Shown: piece after piece, positions 1 to 11,127 of the stretch | How positions within the stretch are numbered: position 1 is the stretch's first letter | How the letters are laid out: every line of letters starts with the position of its first letter | Source of the DNA: Guyanagaster necrorhizus | Lineage: Eukaryota > Basidiomycota > Agaricomycetes > Agaricales > Physalacriaceae | Direction: 5' to 3' | DNA: 64,000 nt | Assembly: GCF_019112545.1 (NCBI RefSeq) | Contig: NW_025064893.1 | Coordinates: 1,348,305 to 1,412,304 of the forward strand | The notes under the pieces: model-generated | Told to the model about the DNA's origin: nothing | What the model saw: only the letters and a program-made list of their open reading frames with translations | Database searches by the model: none | Program-made: the position numbers and the translations under genes

Positions 1-200
1 ACTCGTCTGCAAGATCAGATGCGAACATATCGTGGAGTTGCTTTCTGAACAGGACTACATCCCTGTAGTATACATTCCTTCATGAACAAGTCAATACCTA
101 TTTTTATTTGCCGAGCTGCGTCGTCTTGAGGCAAGACTTGATCACTGAGTTGCCGAGTTGCGTAAGGCCTCATGCGGGAGAGATGCGGAATCGGAGGCAA
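1..200 (-). CDS. 5' part of an unrecognised minus-strand gene, clipped by the window edge
   Basis: A minus-strand reading frame with protein-like composition runs from about 200 down to 80 (it includes QDDAARQIKIGIDLFMKE). A second protein-like stretch (QLHDMFASDLADE) follows in another frame at about 55 to 1. The two would be joined either by a very short intron or by an indel near 60-85; I could not settle which. I do not recognise the family. The start is uncertain: ATG at 200 or 173 are options. The gene would be divergent from the porin gene, with about 80-110 bases between their starts. Confidence 0.28.
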
Positions 201-279
201 AATTGACCCAACGTGCTCCGATTTCCCACGTTCGTCAACGTCTCTTTCCTTCCCCTACGTTTTTTTCTTCAGTACCGTC

Positions 280-1433
280 ATGTCTCTCCCTCAGCCTGTC
301 CCACCCTCCTGGAAGGTAATTATTTTTTCTTGTTTCTCGAATTTATTGTCGATACGCATGGCTCTCAGGATCTCGGAAAGTCGTCGAACGACCTCCTCAC
401 TAAGGATTTCCCTTTCTCCGGCGCGACCCTCGAGGTCAAGACCAAGACACCTTCAGGCGTCGTGTTCAAGGTTGGCGGCAACAGGGACAACAAGTCAAAC
501 ATTATCAATGGCGACATCGAGTCCAAATACACCAACCGCAAGCACGGTTTCACCTTCACGCAGACTTGGACCACCGCCAACATCCTCAAGTCCCAGTTCG
601 AGATTGAGAACCAGATTGCCAAGGGCCTCAAGCTTGACTTGAACACGACTCTCCAGCCTGAGAAGGGCAACAAGTCGGCTCTGATCAATGCTGCCTACAA
701 GCAGTCTGGCGTCCACACCCGTGCTGCTCTTGACGTGTACAAAGTCGGTCAACCCCTGTGCTTGAATTCGCGTTCTCATCTTTTTTTTTTCGATGTAGGG
801 GCCTACCTTCACTGCTGATACTGTCCTTGGCCGCGATGGGTTCCTTGTTGGTGCAGAGTGCGCTTACAACGTGACGGAGGGCAATATCACCAGATACGCC
901 GCCGCCGTTGGCTACAACGCACCCGAATACGCTGTCACTATTCACGGTCTCAACAACCTGAATACCTTCTCTGCCAGCTACTACCACCGTGTCAATGCCG
1001 ATGTTGAGGCAGGTGCCAAGGCTGTTTATGACACCAAGGCGACCTACGGCGGTGTTGCGCTTGAAGTGGGTGCTAAGACGTGAGTGATCTATCATTCAGG
1101 GTTAGGTGCAGATCCCAAGTTTATATATAGTTACCTCGATGCCAACACTGCGTTCAAGGCCAAGATCAACAACTCTGGTGTCCTTGCCCTGGGTATAATC
1201 ATTACTTTCATACACCTATGTCGTACTCAATATTGTTCTATGATACAGGCTATGTTCAGAACATTCGTCCTGGTTTCAAGGCTTCCTTCGGTCTTGCCCT
1301 TGACACTCAAAAGTTGAACGACACTACCGCTGCCGGTGGCCCCTCGCACAAGGTTTGTTTCGTTCGTTGTCTCTACTAACTCCTGATACTGATGTCCAGC
1401 AAGGTTGGTGCGAGCTTCACTTTCGAATCATAG
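280..1433 (+). CDS. por1: Mitochondrial outer-membrane porin (VDAC)
   Basis: Voltage-dependent anion channel, the beta-barrel pore of the outer mitochondrial membrane that passes ADP/ATP and other metabolites. Six exons fit: 280-315, 369-743, 799-1079, 1131-1192, 1249-1352 and 1404-1433. They sum to 888 bases, exactly in frame, giving about 295 residues, the usual porin length. The N-terminus MSLPQPVPPSWKDLGK and the stretches DFPFSGATLEVKTKTPSG, GLKLDLNTTLQPEKG, LHGL-like HGLNNLNTFSASYYHR and PGFKASFGLALDTQKLN are characteristic of fungal VDAC. The C-terminus VGASFTFES matches the final beta strand. Introns are 48-57 bases. The last intron fits the frame only if the acceptor is AAG at 1401-1403 rather than the CAG 4 bases upstream. 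Start chosen because PVPPSWK is the conserved fungal N-terminus. Confidence 0.95.
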
Positions 1434-1700
1434 ATAAAAGCAGGACGGCAGTTGAGGACGAGAGCGATTACCGGAATGTTTACGATTCTTTCAGTGTAAC
1501 GACTTTATTTGGCCCAGCTCAAATAAATATTTTTACGGACTGTGGGTGTGAAAACGTATGCCAATTTATGATCGTGATGCGATCGTCATGTGGATGTGGG
1601 CGCTATTCGTTCCTATCAGCGCTTGTCCCTGTCGTTACAGACCGGACCTACGTTTCTTTTCTCTCTTTTCTTCTCTCTTTCCCACGTCTGCTTTTTTGAA

Positions 1701-4219
1701 ATGGCAAATATCAATCGCGGCCCTGCAAAATGCTCCTTGACGGGAAAACACGCACTCCTTCCTGCAGTCCAGCCCAACGGGGCTTCGTTCACTGATTATA
1801 CATAACCACAGGCTCCTTATAGCATTTTTGCTGGACGTTCGGTCGGGGTTCAGTGGTACGTGGCTTGCCACTGGTCCACGATGCTCGAGTGAGCCCGACC
1901 CGACCCCAAGATATGGCGTATATGGCCAGCCGTGCTCCTCCACACGCTGTTTGCAGCTCGTAAGGACTTTCCCACACTTCTCGAGGAGGATATATGAAGT
2001 GTATTAATGTCTTCAAAGTGGTTGTTTATCTCCAACTGAAGGATTACCTCGACCTACGTATCCCTAATGTTATGCCCACAGTCCTTGGTGCGTGTCCTTT
2101 CCTTCGTCAGTGTTTTCTTATGTAAGTGTTACAGGCGTTGTCATCGTCTTTGTGATTTCATACCGTGCTATGAGCGGGTAAGCCCCCACTATACGTGACT
2201 TCCGTGCTTCTGGGTGTAATTTGACGTCCTTAGTTATGATCGCTACTGAATGGGGAGAACATGTTGGTCCGATGTAATTCAACGTACAGTCGCACTGTGG
2301 GTCGACTCGTTTGGTTCCATGTTCCTCCTCGCTTGACGCCAAATATGCCTCAGGAGATTGAGTCTGGTCGGACTGATCGGTCGCCTGGGGAGATGATCAA
2401 GGTCATGGCAGAAAAAAGAATGGCGTTGGATCTTGTGGAGACGTAAGCTCTTTCGCTTTCTGACATACATACTTACAATGTTTTCTCAGGTTCGCTGTGG
2501 CCACGAAGCACCATATCAGAGGTATTATCTTCTACATCCAATACATTGTCAATTTGATCTCCCAGGGTACCAGGCGAACTCGGAATCTATTACGAGGACC
2601 TCTAAGATCTTGTTCGACCTCTTCACGATGTACGTAGAATATCTCTGTCCAAACCTCTCCATTTTAAACTTCTCGCGCCCGGCACGAACATACGGCCGAG
2701 CAGAAAGCTGCAGTAATGTCCACTGCCCTTCCTGTTCCTTCCAAGGCGCATCGTATTGCGTCCAATCCATCTCTTCCTCGGGCACAGCTTGTCTTCCTCT
2801 ATTCCATCGACTTCACGTCCCAGCTTTGACACGGAGGATCCTATCATCCCGCCTATCAATGCATATGGAACATTCCACCTTTCTAAGCACACTTCCAGCA
2901 TTTCTCTCCGGCATCAACTAAGGCAAAATACTCCCTCGTTTTCTGTACACCGAGCGCTCCAGCCATCCCAGCAAATAAGTAGCGACAATGTGATGGACCG
3001 AGTCTCCGGTGACCTCATTCCTTTTTCTGGCTTCTTCAGTACCATACGTGGATGGTTCAAGGGAACTAACTATAAATCTCTGCTGAGCACTGTTCGTCAC
3101 CTCTCGTTGTGTTGAAAGTCCTGATCCTGAGGTTTCTTCCTTCGTAGGAACTGATCCATATGGCGTGGACAGGAGCCAGAGGAAAAGGGGCGGACCCATA
3201 CAACCTGTTGTCAATGGCAAAAAGCATCGTCCCCGAGTCGCGGGCGGAGGGGAGAACCTTCCTCTAGAGATTTTGAGGCGCTTGAGTGAGTGATTTAGCG
3301 TCTTGGAAGATCGGAACACAGTGCCTGGTGAGGGATCAGTCCTTTGGGTTTTTGGTTCGTGCTCATTTCATGTCACAGGAACAAGTCTTGGATCTATGAT
3401 TGGACTGATAGCTTCTAACTCTGTCGAGTTCGTTATTTATTTCGCTCATTTTGACAAATTGTGACTTTCCGAATTACAGCGCTGGAGAAAATCTTGACGA
3501 CACCCTTGCCTTTGTAAGTACTTTAAGACTACTCGTGTTTATCAAAGCTCACTTCACTGTATAGCGTGTATTCTGTTCATATCAGGTATAGTGTATTGCC
3601 GGCGGTGTATATTCCTTTGCTAATATCCATGGACTTCTTCGATTGTTACTAGACAGTGAGTGTCGCCGTCATAACCTAGTTCCTTTCTCACTCGCTTTCA
3701 GCACTGTATGGCTTTACCCCTTCTTTCTGCCTTTCCAACTTGTTTCGACGTTTGGCTGGCATACCGTTTCAGGCGTTTGCATCGCCGCATTGATTTATCT
3801 GGGTTTCCTCGCTGCTGGTGAAGAAATCGAACAACCTTTCGGTTCGTCACACTACTCCAACGTGTATGCGATGCTGACCATTTCGCGTAATATAGGCTAT
3901 GACGGAAGTTAGAGTCTTATTTCTCCATTTGATGTAGAATACTGACCTACGGGCTGCTTAGAACGACCTCGACCTTGACGTGTTCTGCCACGAGATAATT
4001 CATGTCGACATTGAAAACTTCAAGAAGTCGCCCTGTTTGAATGCCTATTCCCAACCACCTCAGGGGCAACAGCCCGTCAGGCAAGGTTCTTTGACCTTGG
4101 CCGAAACTACCAACTGCTTGACAAAAGATCCTGACGATGATAGCGACAGTAATGATTTCGAGCTCAACGGCAGAATTGAGGGACTCGGAAGTTCTACTGG
4201 GAATTCCACCGCATTATGA
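1701..4219 (+). pseudogene. Bestrophin-like (UPF0187) anion-channel gene, disrupted
   Basis: Fungal bestrophin/RFP-TM family membrane channels are predicted chloride channels. Conserved blocks appear in order: IWRIWPAVLLHTLFAAR (1912-1960), IPNVMPTVLG (2067 on), VVIVFVISYRAMSGYDRY (2134 on), GRLVWFHVPPRL (near 2295), ALEKILTTPLPF, HTVWLYPFFLPFQLV (3700 on), IYLGFLAAGEEIEQPFG (3795 on) and NDLDLDVFCHEIIHVDIEN (3961 on), ending GNSTAL at 4219. Several lesions cannot be explained by introns. The invariant Trp in YDRYWMGR is TGA (about 2247). One base is missing shortly after WSDVI (about 2278). The Tyr codon in YYEDLYDLV is TAA (about 2611). One extra base lies in the GYDEN block (about 3905). 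The middle 2650-3250 is loose and hard to splice. It is either a genuine pseudogene or a badly resolved stretch of assembly. The 3' tail from 3700 reads cleanly. Confidence 0.82.
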
Positions 4220-4436
4220 ACATAAGGAATCACAATCCGCTTTCATATTCTCATTTTTCACCTTTACCCTGATTTTGGGCTTAGATATACCATACGTACC
4301 ATACATTTCCTTTACCCCACATACATACTTACATTATACCGTTCCTGTAATCAGTTCCATTACTATATTCTCTGACAGACGGCATATAGCCATTCAAAGA
4401 AGCGTTTTATATTGAGCCAAGGCAGTGACTACAGTA

Positions 4437-5184
4437 TTAAGATGCTTCTTTTTTCTCCTCAGCTGCAGCCTCCTTGGGAGCATCAGAGACCTATTGACGA
4501 AAAGTCAACGAATGAACAGAGACTGCATGATTACGCTCACCTCCGCCCGCTGAATAGACTCTTTTACCTCCTCGGCAGATATGGGAGTCCCTTCATCATC
4601 TGTCACGGTTGCAGACTCGGAAGTAGTTTCTGCCACAGGTGCAGCCTCAGCAGGGGGTTCCGGGGAGGATTCTTCAGCAGCTGCAGGTGCCTATGTTGTA
4701 CGGTAAGTCTTCAGAGACAAGGGCTGTGAAGGAGACGCGCCTCTGGTTCTGGTTCGGTCTGCCAGCAACAAATTCAAATCAAATCAAACGAGTAGTCAGA
4801 AACCAAACGTACCTCAACCTCCTTCTCCTCAACAGCCGGTTCCGACTTGTGTTCAGACTTGTCATGGTGGTGGTCCTTTTTGCCGTCGGGCGCGAGAAGG
4901 TATAAGAACTGGCTTTTCGTCAGTTGACACGTCGACCTCCGCTTATGCTGTCGCTCACCAGGGGACCAAAGACGACAGCAGAACCAATCTGTAGAAGTCT
5001 GGTTATTCTCCCTTGTATGTGTAAAAGGAAGGCATAAATGGCGAACAATCCAAGGGGTATCGCTGGACCGTCCTGACGGGGCATGAGTCGAATTGAATCG
5101 CTTGCAGCTGGGGGCGGCGACGCGGTTGAGGGCAGTGCGCCTCAGCGTAGCGCGTAACGACGAAGTGAACGCGCGAGAGGCCAT
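4437..5184 (-). CDS. Small mitochondrial single-pass membrane protein, uncharacterised
   Basis: Starts MASRAFTSSLRATLRRTALN, an Arg/Ser/Thr-rich, acid-free leader typical of a mitochondrial presequence, followed by RFNSTHA, a plausible processing region. Splicing (donor near 5055, acceptor near 4990; next intron near 4960-4915) joins SDTPWI to IGSAVVFGPLFLYLLAP, one hydrophobic helix. Then comes a His/Lys cluster (KKDHHHDKSEHK) and a Glu/Ala-rich acidic tail with DDEGTPISAEEVKESIQ, ending EEKKEAS. Further introns lie near 4700-4800 and 4505-4540. I know the shape (presequence, one membrane segment, acidic tail) from basidiomycete hypothetical proteins, but not its function. It is convergent with the bestrophin-like gene, with 217 bases between their ends. 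Confidence 0.75.
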
Positions 5185-5409
5185 TTTTTGAGGGACCGCA
5201 GGGAGTCTGGTCTAGTCTATGTGCGAGACGAGGTCAAGTCGTAACTGCCGGAAAGGACCGGTTCGATCCGAGCACGTACGTTCGATCCCGCCAACGGCTC
5301 AGGATTCCGTCATCAGTGACGAGTAACATCATTATGAATCACAACAGTAAGGTATCATATCAAGCACTATTATCTACCAAAACAATACGTAACAAAGGAC
5401 AAGCGAGCT
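5185..5409. other. Short intergenic gap
   Basis: This is the upstream side of the small mitochondrial protein gene and the downstream side of the homeodomain gene. No RNA gene, repeat or further coding signal was seen. It contains GC-rich sequence near 5215-5300. Confidence 0.5.
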
Positions 5410-6485
5410 CTACCAGTTCAGTCCAAGTCGAGACAAGTACACCAGGCCCATCGCTGCTTGGAAGGGGTCGTTCTGACCAAGCTGTTCGTCCAACAGACAA
5501 GCCGAGAGGACACTAGCGTCATTGGGATAGTTTTGGTTCGCAAGGACGCTGAGATGCCTCAAGGGCGTGAGCTGAGGGTTCAAGGTGTCTGCAATAAGTG
5601 CTGAAGTCGGCGGGTAAGAGTGCTGCAATACAAACGATTAGCACGCACGAAGTTACAGATTTAGGAACATACATGACGAGGAAACTGAAGCTGATCCATG
5701 AAAGATGGTTGTTGCTGCATAAAAGATGCCTGGGTGTAGGGCATAGCACACGAAACTGAAGAAGGTATATTGCCATTATAATGCATGTGGTCAGCGACTT
5801 GGGTGCGCATATAGTCGTCCGGCAAGTTCTCTTTGGCGTCGAAAGGCCAAGGGGAAGGCATAAACTGAGGCTGACCTAGCATATGGGAACGGTCTGTAGA
5901 AGGAGCGATCCAAGGCTGCTGACTGGAACTGCCATCGGCGTTTATAGGTGCTGTCCAGGCAGGCGTAGGAGCAGAGATAGCTTGAGAATGGTTTGTGGAT
6001 ATAGCTGTAGATGGTGAAGAGCCAGATAGTTCATGATACGCGTCAAAAGCCTTCGACACAGGTAGCGGTGAACTGAGTAGCTGAATCTCGTCTTCGTCGG
6101 GATACTCTAGCTTGGGAGTAACAAGTTGTTTTACAGACATAGCTTTCTTGGTTCTCTTCGGCGCAGATCTCTTGGGCGTGGTAACAGTGTCAAGAGCAGG
6201 TTCTTGATATTCAGCCTTGAAAACATCTTCCTGCTTGACGCGATTCTTCTTCCTCTGCCGCATAAACCAGTTGCTGATCCACTTCTTTGGCCTAAAAGTT
6301 AACGACGAAATGATGAGGAACAGCCATGCACAATTGAGAAGAACGTGCAAGCCAGTCTGTTCAAACAAACTCTCCAGCTGCTCCACATTCACAGTTTGAA
6401 ACTTGGTATACGCCTCCTTCAATATCTCTGTCTGGACCTTGTTGGCACGGATAACGACTCTCTTCGAGGGCTTGTCATCGCTCAT
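5410..6485 (-). CDS. Homeodomain transcription factor
   Basis: Predicted nuclear DNA-binding regulator of about 322 residues. The homeodomain sits at the N-terminus (about residues 6-65): KRVVIRANKVQTEILKEAY for helix 1, EQLESLFEQTGL for helix 2, then PKKWISNWFMRQRKKNR. The last block is the recognition helix with the invariant W-F and N and a basic end. The rest is low complexity, rich in Ser, Pro, Gln and Met, with a basic patch (PKRSAPKRTKKAM) that could be a nuclear localisation signal. Exons 6349-6485, 5673-6291 and 5410-5622 sum to 969 bases, exactly in frame. The first intron (6292-6348) keeps frame only with a GC-AG boundary. Start chosen at MSDDKPSKR, just before the homeodomain; an upstream in-frame ATG at 6584 would add 33 unlikely residues. 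Confidence 0.85.
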
Positions 6486-6625
6486 GATGACTTGTAAATG
6501 ACAATTGTGATGAGCGAGTGTGGTCGCATGAAGAAGGAGTAAAATACCTGGATGCATGGTGGTGGTAATCAAGAAAGGAACCACAACCCGAATTACAAAC
6601 GGCGGACCGGACCACGATCGTGATT
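6486..6625. promoter_or_regulatory. Divergent promoter between homeodomain and inositol-phosphatase genes
   Basis: The two start codons point away from each other with 140 bases between them, so both promoters must share this interval. It holds the direct pair ATGGTGGTGG / CCACCACGACG near its right edge. No clear TATA box. Confidence 0.55.
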
Positions 6626-8117
6626 ATGACCACCACGACGTTCACCATCCAGGACCTCCAGAAGCTGCATGATTTTGCCTGCGACCTTGCCCGACGCGCT
6701 GGGCGGTACCTCCGTGAAGATCAGATCCGTAGACAGACATACGTCCTGGCGACGCGGGAGAAGCTGAACTCTGTGGATCTAGTGACGGCCGCCGACGAAG
6801 GCGTAGAGAAACTTATACAGTGAGTAGAAAATTTTAATGGGTCCGTCAAGAGGATGCTGAGATATCAATGTGCAGTGATTCTGTTCTGACTGAATATCCA
6901 GACCATGCCGTAGGCAGACAGTCTTCCTGCTCTTCGTCTGCTCATCAGAGATACCATAGTTTATCGGGGAAGAATCCTATACCGCTGGAGAGGAAAAAAG
7001 ATTTCTTCTGAAGGATGGTCCGACATGGTAAGCGCTCCCCATGATTTACGTCCTAGCCCGTAATCTCATATGACTCGTACTCAGGATTGTCGATCCCATA
7101 GACGGGACTGTTAACATGGTTCATATGTGTAGGAGCATCCCTCCTTGACGAGATCACGGACTGAAAACGTATTCTTGATCCGACAGTCCCGATGACAGCG
7201 ATATCCATCGGTTTCTGTCTCAATTCCATACCAACCGTCGGCGTTGTATTCGCGCCTTTTCTAGGGGGAGAAGGTCTGTTCGTGATAAGCCATAATTTTC
7301 GCACTGACGACGTATACAGGAACCCTATACTCTGGAATACACCACCCCGAAGGTGGCGCCTGGATCTCAGAGTTCGGACCTAGTGGTCCACTAACGCCTC
7401 TGCCCATTATAAAGCCTCCACCACCACTTCCAGAGAATGCGCCAAAGGGGTACGTTAACGCAGACAATGCTCCCATATCACTGATTACTTTTCAGGTGCT
7501 TATTCTTTGGTGAATGGGGCAAGGATCGCAGAGATAGCCCTCAGTCAAACCTCACCAAGAAGTCCACTAATTTTGTCAACATGGCTACAGAAATAGGCGG
7601 CCGAGAGGGTAAGGGCGGTATGGTTCATGGCCTGAGGAGTCTTGGAAGGTCGGCTCTTTCATCAGTCTAGCGATTATACGAAATTAAGCCCCCGTTATAG
7701 TTCAACCCTCGATATGGTGTACGTTGCTTCTGGTCAAGGTGATATTATGTTTGAAGGTCAGTCTGCCAGTGCACTTTGACCGTGTCATATGTAATAATTT
7801 CCTGGCAGCGGGCTGCTGGGAGTGGGATGTCTGTGCGGGCATAGCCATCCTTCTACAGACTGGCGGTATTGTCGTGGACTCGAATCCGCCAGACGGTCTT
7901 TCAGATACCGATCCTATCCCAATGGCTAATTTGGGAGGACGGCGGTGAGTAGTGTTCTTATTCACTATCGACATACCTGATCGTTGGTCGCAGATACCTT
8001 GCTATCCGTGCGTGTTCTGAAGATGCTCAGGGTCGTTCTCCAAGGATACAGCAGGAAGCATTGGTGCGTGAAGTGTGGAAGCGGACAGAGAGATTGAATT
8101 ATGAACGACCGATATAG
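6626..8117 (+). CDS. Inositol monophosphatase family phosphatase
   Basis: Mg2+-dependent phosphatase of the IMPase superfamily, expected to release inositol from inositol phosphates or act on a related sugar phosphate in the cytosol. Seen in order: EKLNSVDLVTAADEGVEKLI (helix before the metal site), FIGEESY (metal-binding Glu pair), WIVDPIDGTVN (DPxDGT, metal ligands and catalytic loop), AISIGFCLNSIPTVGVV, GMVHGLRSLGSST, and GCWEWDVCAGIAIL (the WDxxAG motif with the last metal Asp). It ends LNYERPI. About nine introns of 45-60 bases. One junction is wrong by a base: after DGTVN the reading needs a phase-1 donor before the acceptor at about 7186, but only phase-0 or phase-2 GTs exist (7118-7135). 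So either a 1-base indel lies there or the splice is unusual. All motif residues are present. Confidence 0.88.
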
Positions 8118-8353
8118 CCTATTGAGGTGTAGAAATTTGTAGAGGTTGTAAAAGCATACCACAGTATGGTACGATAGAAGGAGTCTAATTTGTATTTTCT
8201 GTCCTGTGTACGCGGCATTGGTACGTCGTCATTAAATGCTAAAAAAAGTGAGTTGTAGTCATGATGGTGACGTAATCGAAGGGAATGCTCGCCCATTGTC
8301 TCCGTCCATCATCGTTGACTATTTTCACTCGCGGGCTACGTAGGACTTCCAAG

Positions 8354-8922
8354 ATGCCCATCATCAGATACATCACTAACGACGTACGCATTTACTCGAC
8401 TCGCCGCTAGTGTACACGTTGAACTTCGACAGGAACTTGCAGCAGTGATCAAGAGCGACAAAGTGCCTCACAAAGACTACCTCATCGTCGACGTCCGTGA
8501 CGACGACTTTGAGGGCGGGAACATCAAGAATGCAATTAATTATCCCTCAAGAAAATTCTGGGACGACGTCGATGAGCTCGTGAAGAAAACGAAGGAGGTG
8601 CCGTTGGTAGTGTTCCATTGTGCGTTATCGCAGGTTCGGTGAGTTAGCTGATCTTTGCAAGTAGAGTTACAGCTGATGTTGATGATGGATTAGAGGTCCT
8701 AAGGCTGCTCGAATATATGCTGAGACGCGGCAGAATGTCCTTGAAGAGAGTCCATTAAAAGCCGACGTTGCGATTTTGAAGGATGGGTTCACACAATTCC
8801 AAGTCAAGTTCAAGGTATGTTGGTGGTCGAAGGCTGTATTATGAAGCTCATCATAGTATCAGGATGACGCTGAGCTCGTAGAGAAGTGGGACAAGGAAGT
8901 CTGGGCACCTGAGTGGAGTTGA
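8354..8922 (+). CDS. Cdc25-like rhodanese-domain phosphatase (Ibp1/Acr2 type)
   Basis: A single small rhodanese/Cdc25 fold of 138 residues. Four exons (8354-8383, 8433-8638, 8694-8814, 8863-8922) sum to 417 bases, in frame. MPIIRYITND is followed by DYLIVDVRDDDFEGGNIKNA (the CH2A-like VDVR...DxxGGHI region), then the active-site loop HCALSQVRG. The last is a Cys-x5-Arg phosphatase loop whose Arg codon is split by the second intron. Family members act as protein tyrosine phosphatases or arsenate reductases; the loop alone does not decide between these. Length matches single-domain fungal homologues. Its stop lies only 14 bases from the stop of the opposing COX20 gene. Confidence 0.9.
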
Positions 8923-8936
8923 AGATACAGTTACTA

Positions 8937-9449
8937 TTATGTAGATTCTTCGTGCTTCACAGTACGCTTTGGGGTGCTCTCGATCATTTGAATGACCTTT
9001 TCACGCTCCTTTGCCATGCGGCGATGGCAGATATACCTGTGTGACATGGAGGTAAGCCGCGAGCGAAGAAAATTGGGTGAATTTGGCGTACCAAGATACG
9101 CCAGATATTCCAACAAAGGTCGTTATTGCCCAATGCCCAGCAACAATTGGAGCTATCAGAGTCTTGGTGAGAGAAAACACAAGAGACTGGAAACTACGCA
9201 CCAGCAGTCGTCCCACGAATGAAACCCACACCGACACCGCTGACCAATCCTTGCATGAATGCGTTCTTGGCACATGGAATTTGAAGTATATTGGTCACGG
9301 ACTGCTAATGGTTCACCTCTGGGAACGAAAGAAAGAAACCAACGTACATTGTATACATCGGTACGCAAGTGTCCCGTCGGCTGGGGTACGCCTGGGGGAG
9401 GCGCTATCGCTTGAGGATTGGATGGAAGAGGCTTGCTCACATCGGACAT
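8937..9449 (-). CDS. cox20: COX20, cytochrome c oxidase assembly factor
   Basis: Inner mitochondrial membrane chaperone of Cox2 maturation. Exons 9348-9449, 9202-9304, 9092-9152 and 8937-9036 sum to 366 bases, exactly in frame, giving 121 residues, the usual fungal length. Characteristic blocks: VPQPTGHLRTDVYN, NILQIPCAKNAFMQGLVSG, GVGVGFIRGTT (first membrane helix), APIVAGHWAITTFVGISG (second helix), then the basic tail CHRRMAKEREKVIQMIE. The start is put at MSDVSKPLP because homologues begin close to that point. The same frame remains open 75 codons further upstream to 9674 behind a good 3' splice site, so a longer form cannot be excluded. Confidence 0.88.
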
Positions 9450-11127
9450 TGGGAAAGGAAGGAACGTGATGATCGGCGACTCTTCCGTGAACTCCCCCAT
9501 CACTAATGGGCCACCTTCAATTCCTACAGCCTTGTAGTCCTTCTTGTTCACAAGACCGCCGGTATACAACGGCAGACCTGGCGCGTACATTTCGATTCCT
9601 TTAAATATACCGGCCACGTCCTCAGGCATACGTCCAGGGTGGGGAAATGAGACCTGCAATTTGACCGAGGTCACCGGTCAACGTAACCCCAGCAAGTTTT
9701 TTCTTTCTTGTCAATTTCAACTGTGGTATCTCAGTATTTCGCAGGATGACCTCGTTATCGTAGGGACTACGAGGCTTCTAAATCCTGGTCTGTCGGGCTG
9801 GAAACTGCAACGTGCGGCAGTCTTTGGTGACAACTTTGAACTCTCAAAACCGAACTTGTCACGATCACAAACACCTTTATGGCCCTCCTTATGCGCCAGA
9901 TCCATGCTATAAGTCAGGCATATTCCCAAACAACTCGCGCAAACCTCGCCCGCCCAAGGCCTATCTTTTCCCAGGCTTCCATTTTTCATCAAATACACTT
10001 ATAGCGAAAGCGTACCATTCCGGCTCCTGTTCTAGGCAATTCAGGCCGCGAGGAGGTTTCTTCAAGCACCTTTATATTCTATCCGATGCAGGACACGCTC
10101 TTTGCGAGCATCCGTAGCTAACTGTGGACCTATTCTATCCTGTCGTTGCATTTTTGGTCATTGAGTAGACCTGTGAGAACAAATTTTAAGATGCCTTGGC
10201 GAAAAGTTGGTCACCGTTTGTTCTGACAAGCATTTTTACAACATTTGGAGCCATGTTTATTATGAGGTTTTTTATGCAACTGGCATGGTTTACGGTTCGT
10301 GTTTTTCTCTGTTATCAAAGGAAGCGCCCTCTAATTTGTTCTATCAGATAGTAAACACTTCGGTTGCTATCGCAAGGCTACAAACCGCATGGTAGGCGAG
10401 AACGAAGTTGCAGCATATACAGTGATGATTCGTGGCCCTGAGAGCGGAAAAATGCTCCCGATGCCAAGTTCGACTCATGTGCGTATCAGCGTCGCTGAGA
10501 AAGAAAAATAGAGCGATGATCTACCTATCAGCATAGGTGCTGATCCTATTACTGACCTATCGCTGTCAGCCACGACTCTTCATCGGAATCATATTATCTG
10601 GTTGGGAACAAATGTCACGCATTATCACTGAACGTTCCCCACTCTCGTGAATATCTTTTTTCGTTGTTGGCATTCAAACGTACGGACAATAACCGGTGGA
10701 TGAAATCTAACACCGAAAGTCGACCAATTATCTGCAGATGTAGAGTTTGTTGTATCATATTGAATGATTTATCTGTTCCTCCCTGGCCCATCTCTTCTTC
10801 AGCCGAAGACAGATACACTCGAGGCGCGGTAGTAATGCAGTGTATATCTATTGGACCTGGCCTCTTAATTTTACTACGCCGCACTTCGGAGCCGGGGAAA
10901 GTGAAGCTCTAAAGGGCTTCCATTCGAGATGGGTCACCATAGCAAATGACAGTACGTCGACTTTGACATGATCTTCATAACGACTTGATAGATTTCCAAA
11001 TGATTCGCGCAGAGCTATTCTTAACAACACATCAAAAAACACGAAACTACAGCCATTCTCCCCACCGCGTAACTAAAGTACGAGTCGCGCTGTGTTAAAA
11101 AACCCAACATAGCATGCTTCCCAGCCA
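9450..11127. other. Intergenic stretch without a recognised gene
   Basis: From 9450 to 9674 the minus strand carries an open frame continuous with COX20 (contains YAPGLPLYTGG and EEFTEESP-like acidic sequence). It is either a 5' leader or an unrecognised N-terminal exon. A second minus-strand open frame lies at 9717-9998; I do not recognise it. From 10,000 to 11,127 I see no conserved coding blocks, RNA genes or repeats. Confidence 0.4.

Noticed and set aside
365..1095. Minus-strand frames across the porin gene
   Set aside because: They lie opposite clearly conserved porin exons and have no recognisable content.
10000..11100. Possible extra gene between COX20 and the cerato-platanin gene
   Set aside because: Only short frames without family blocks or consistent splice sites.
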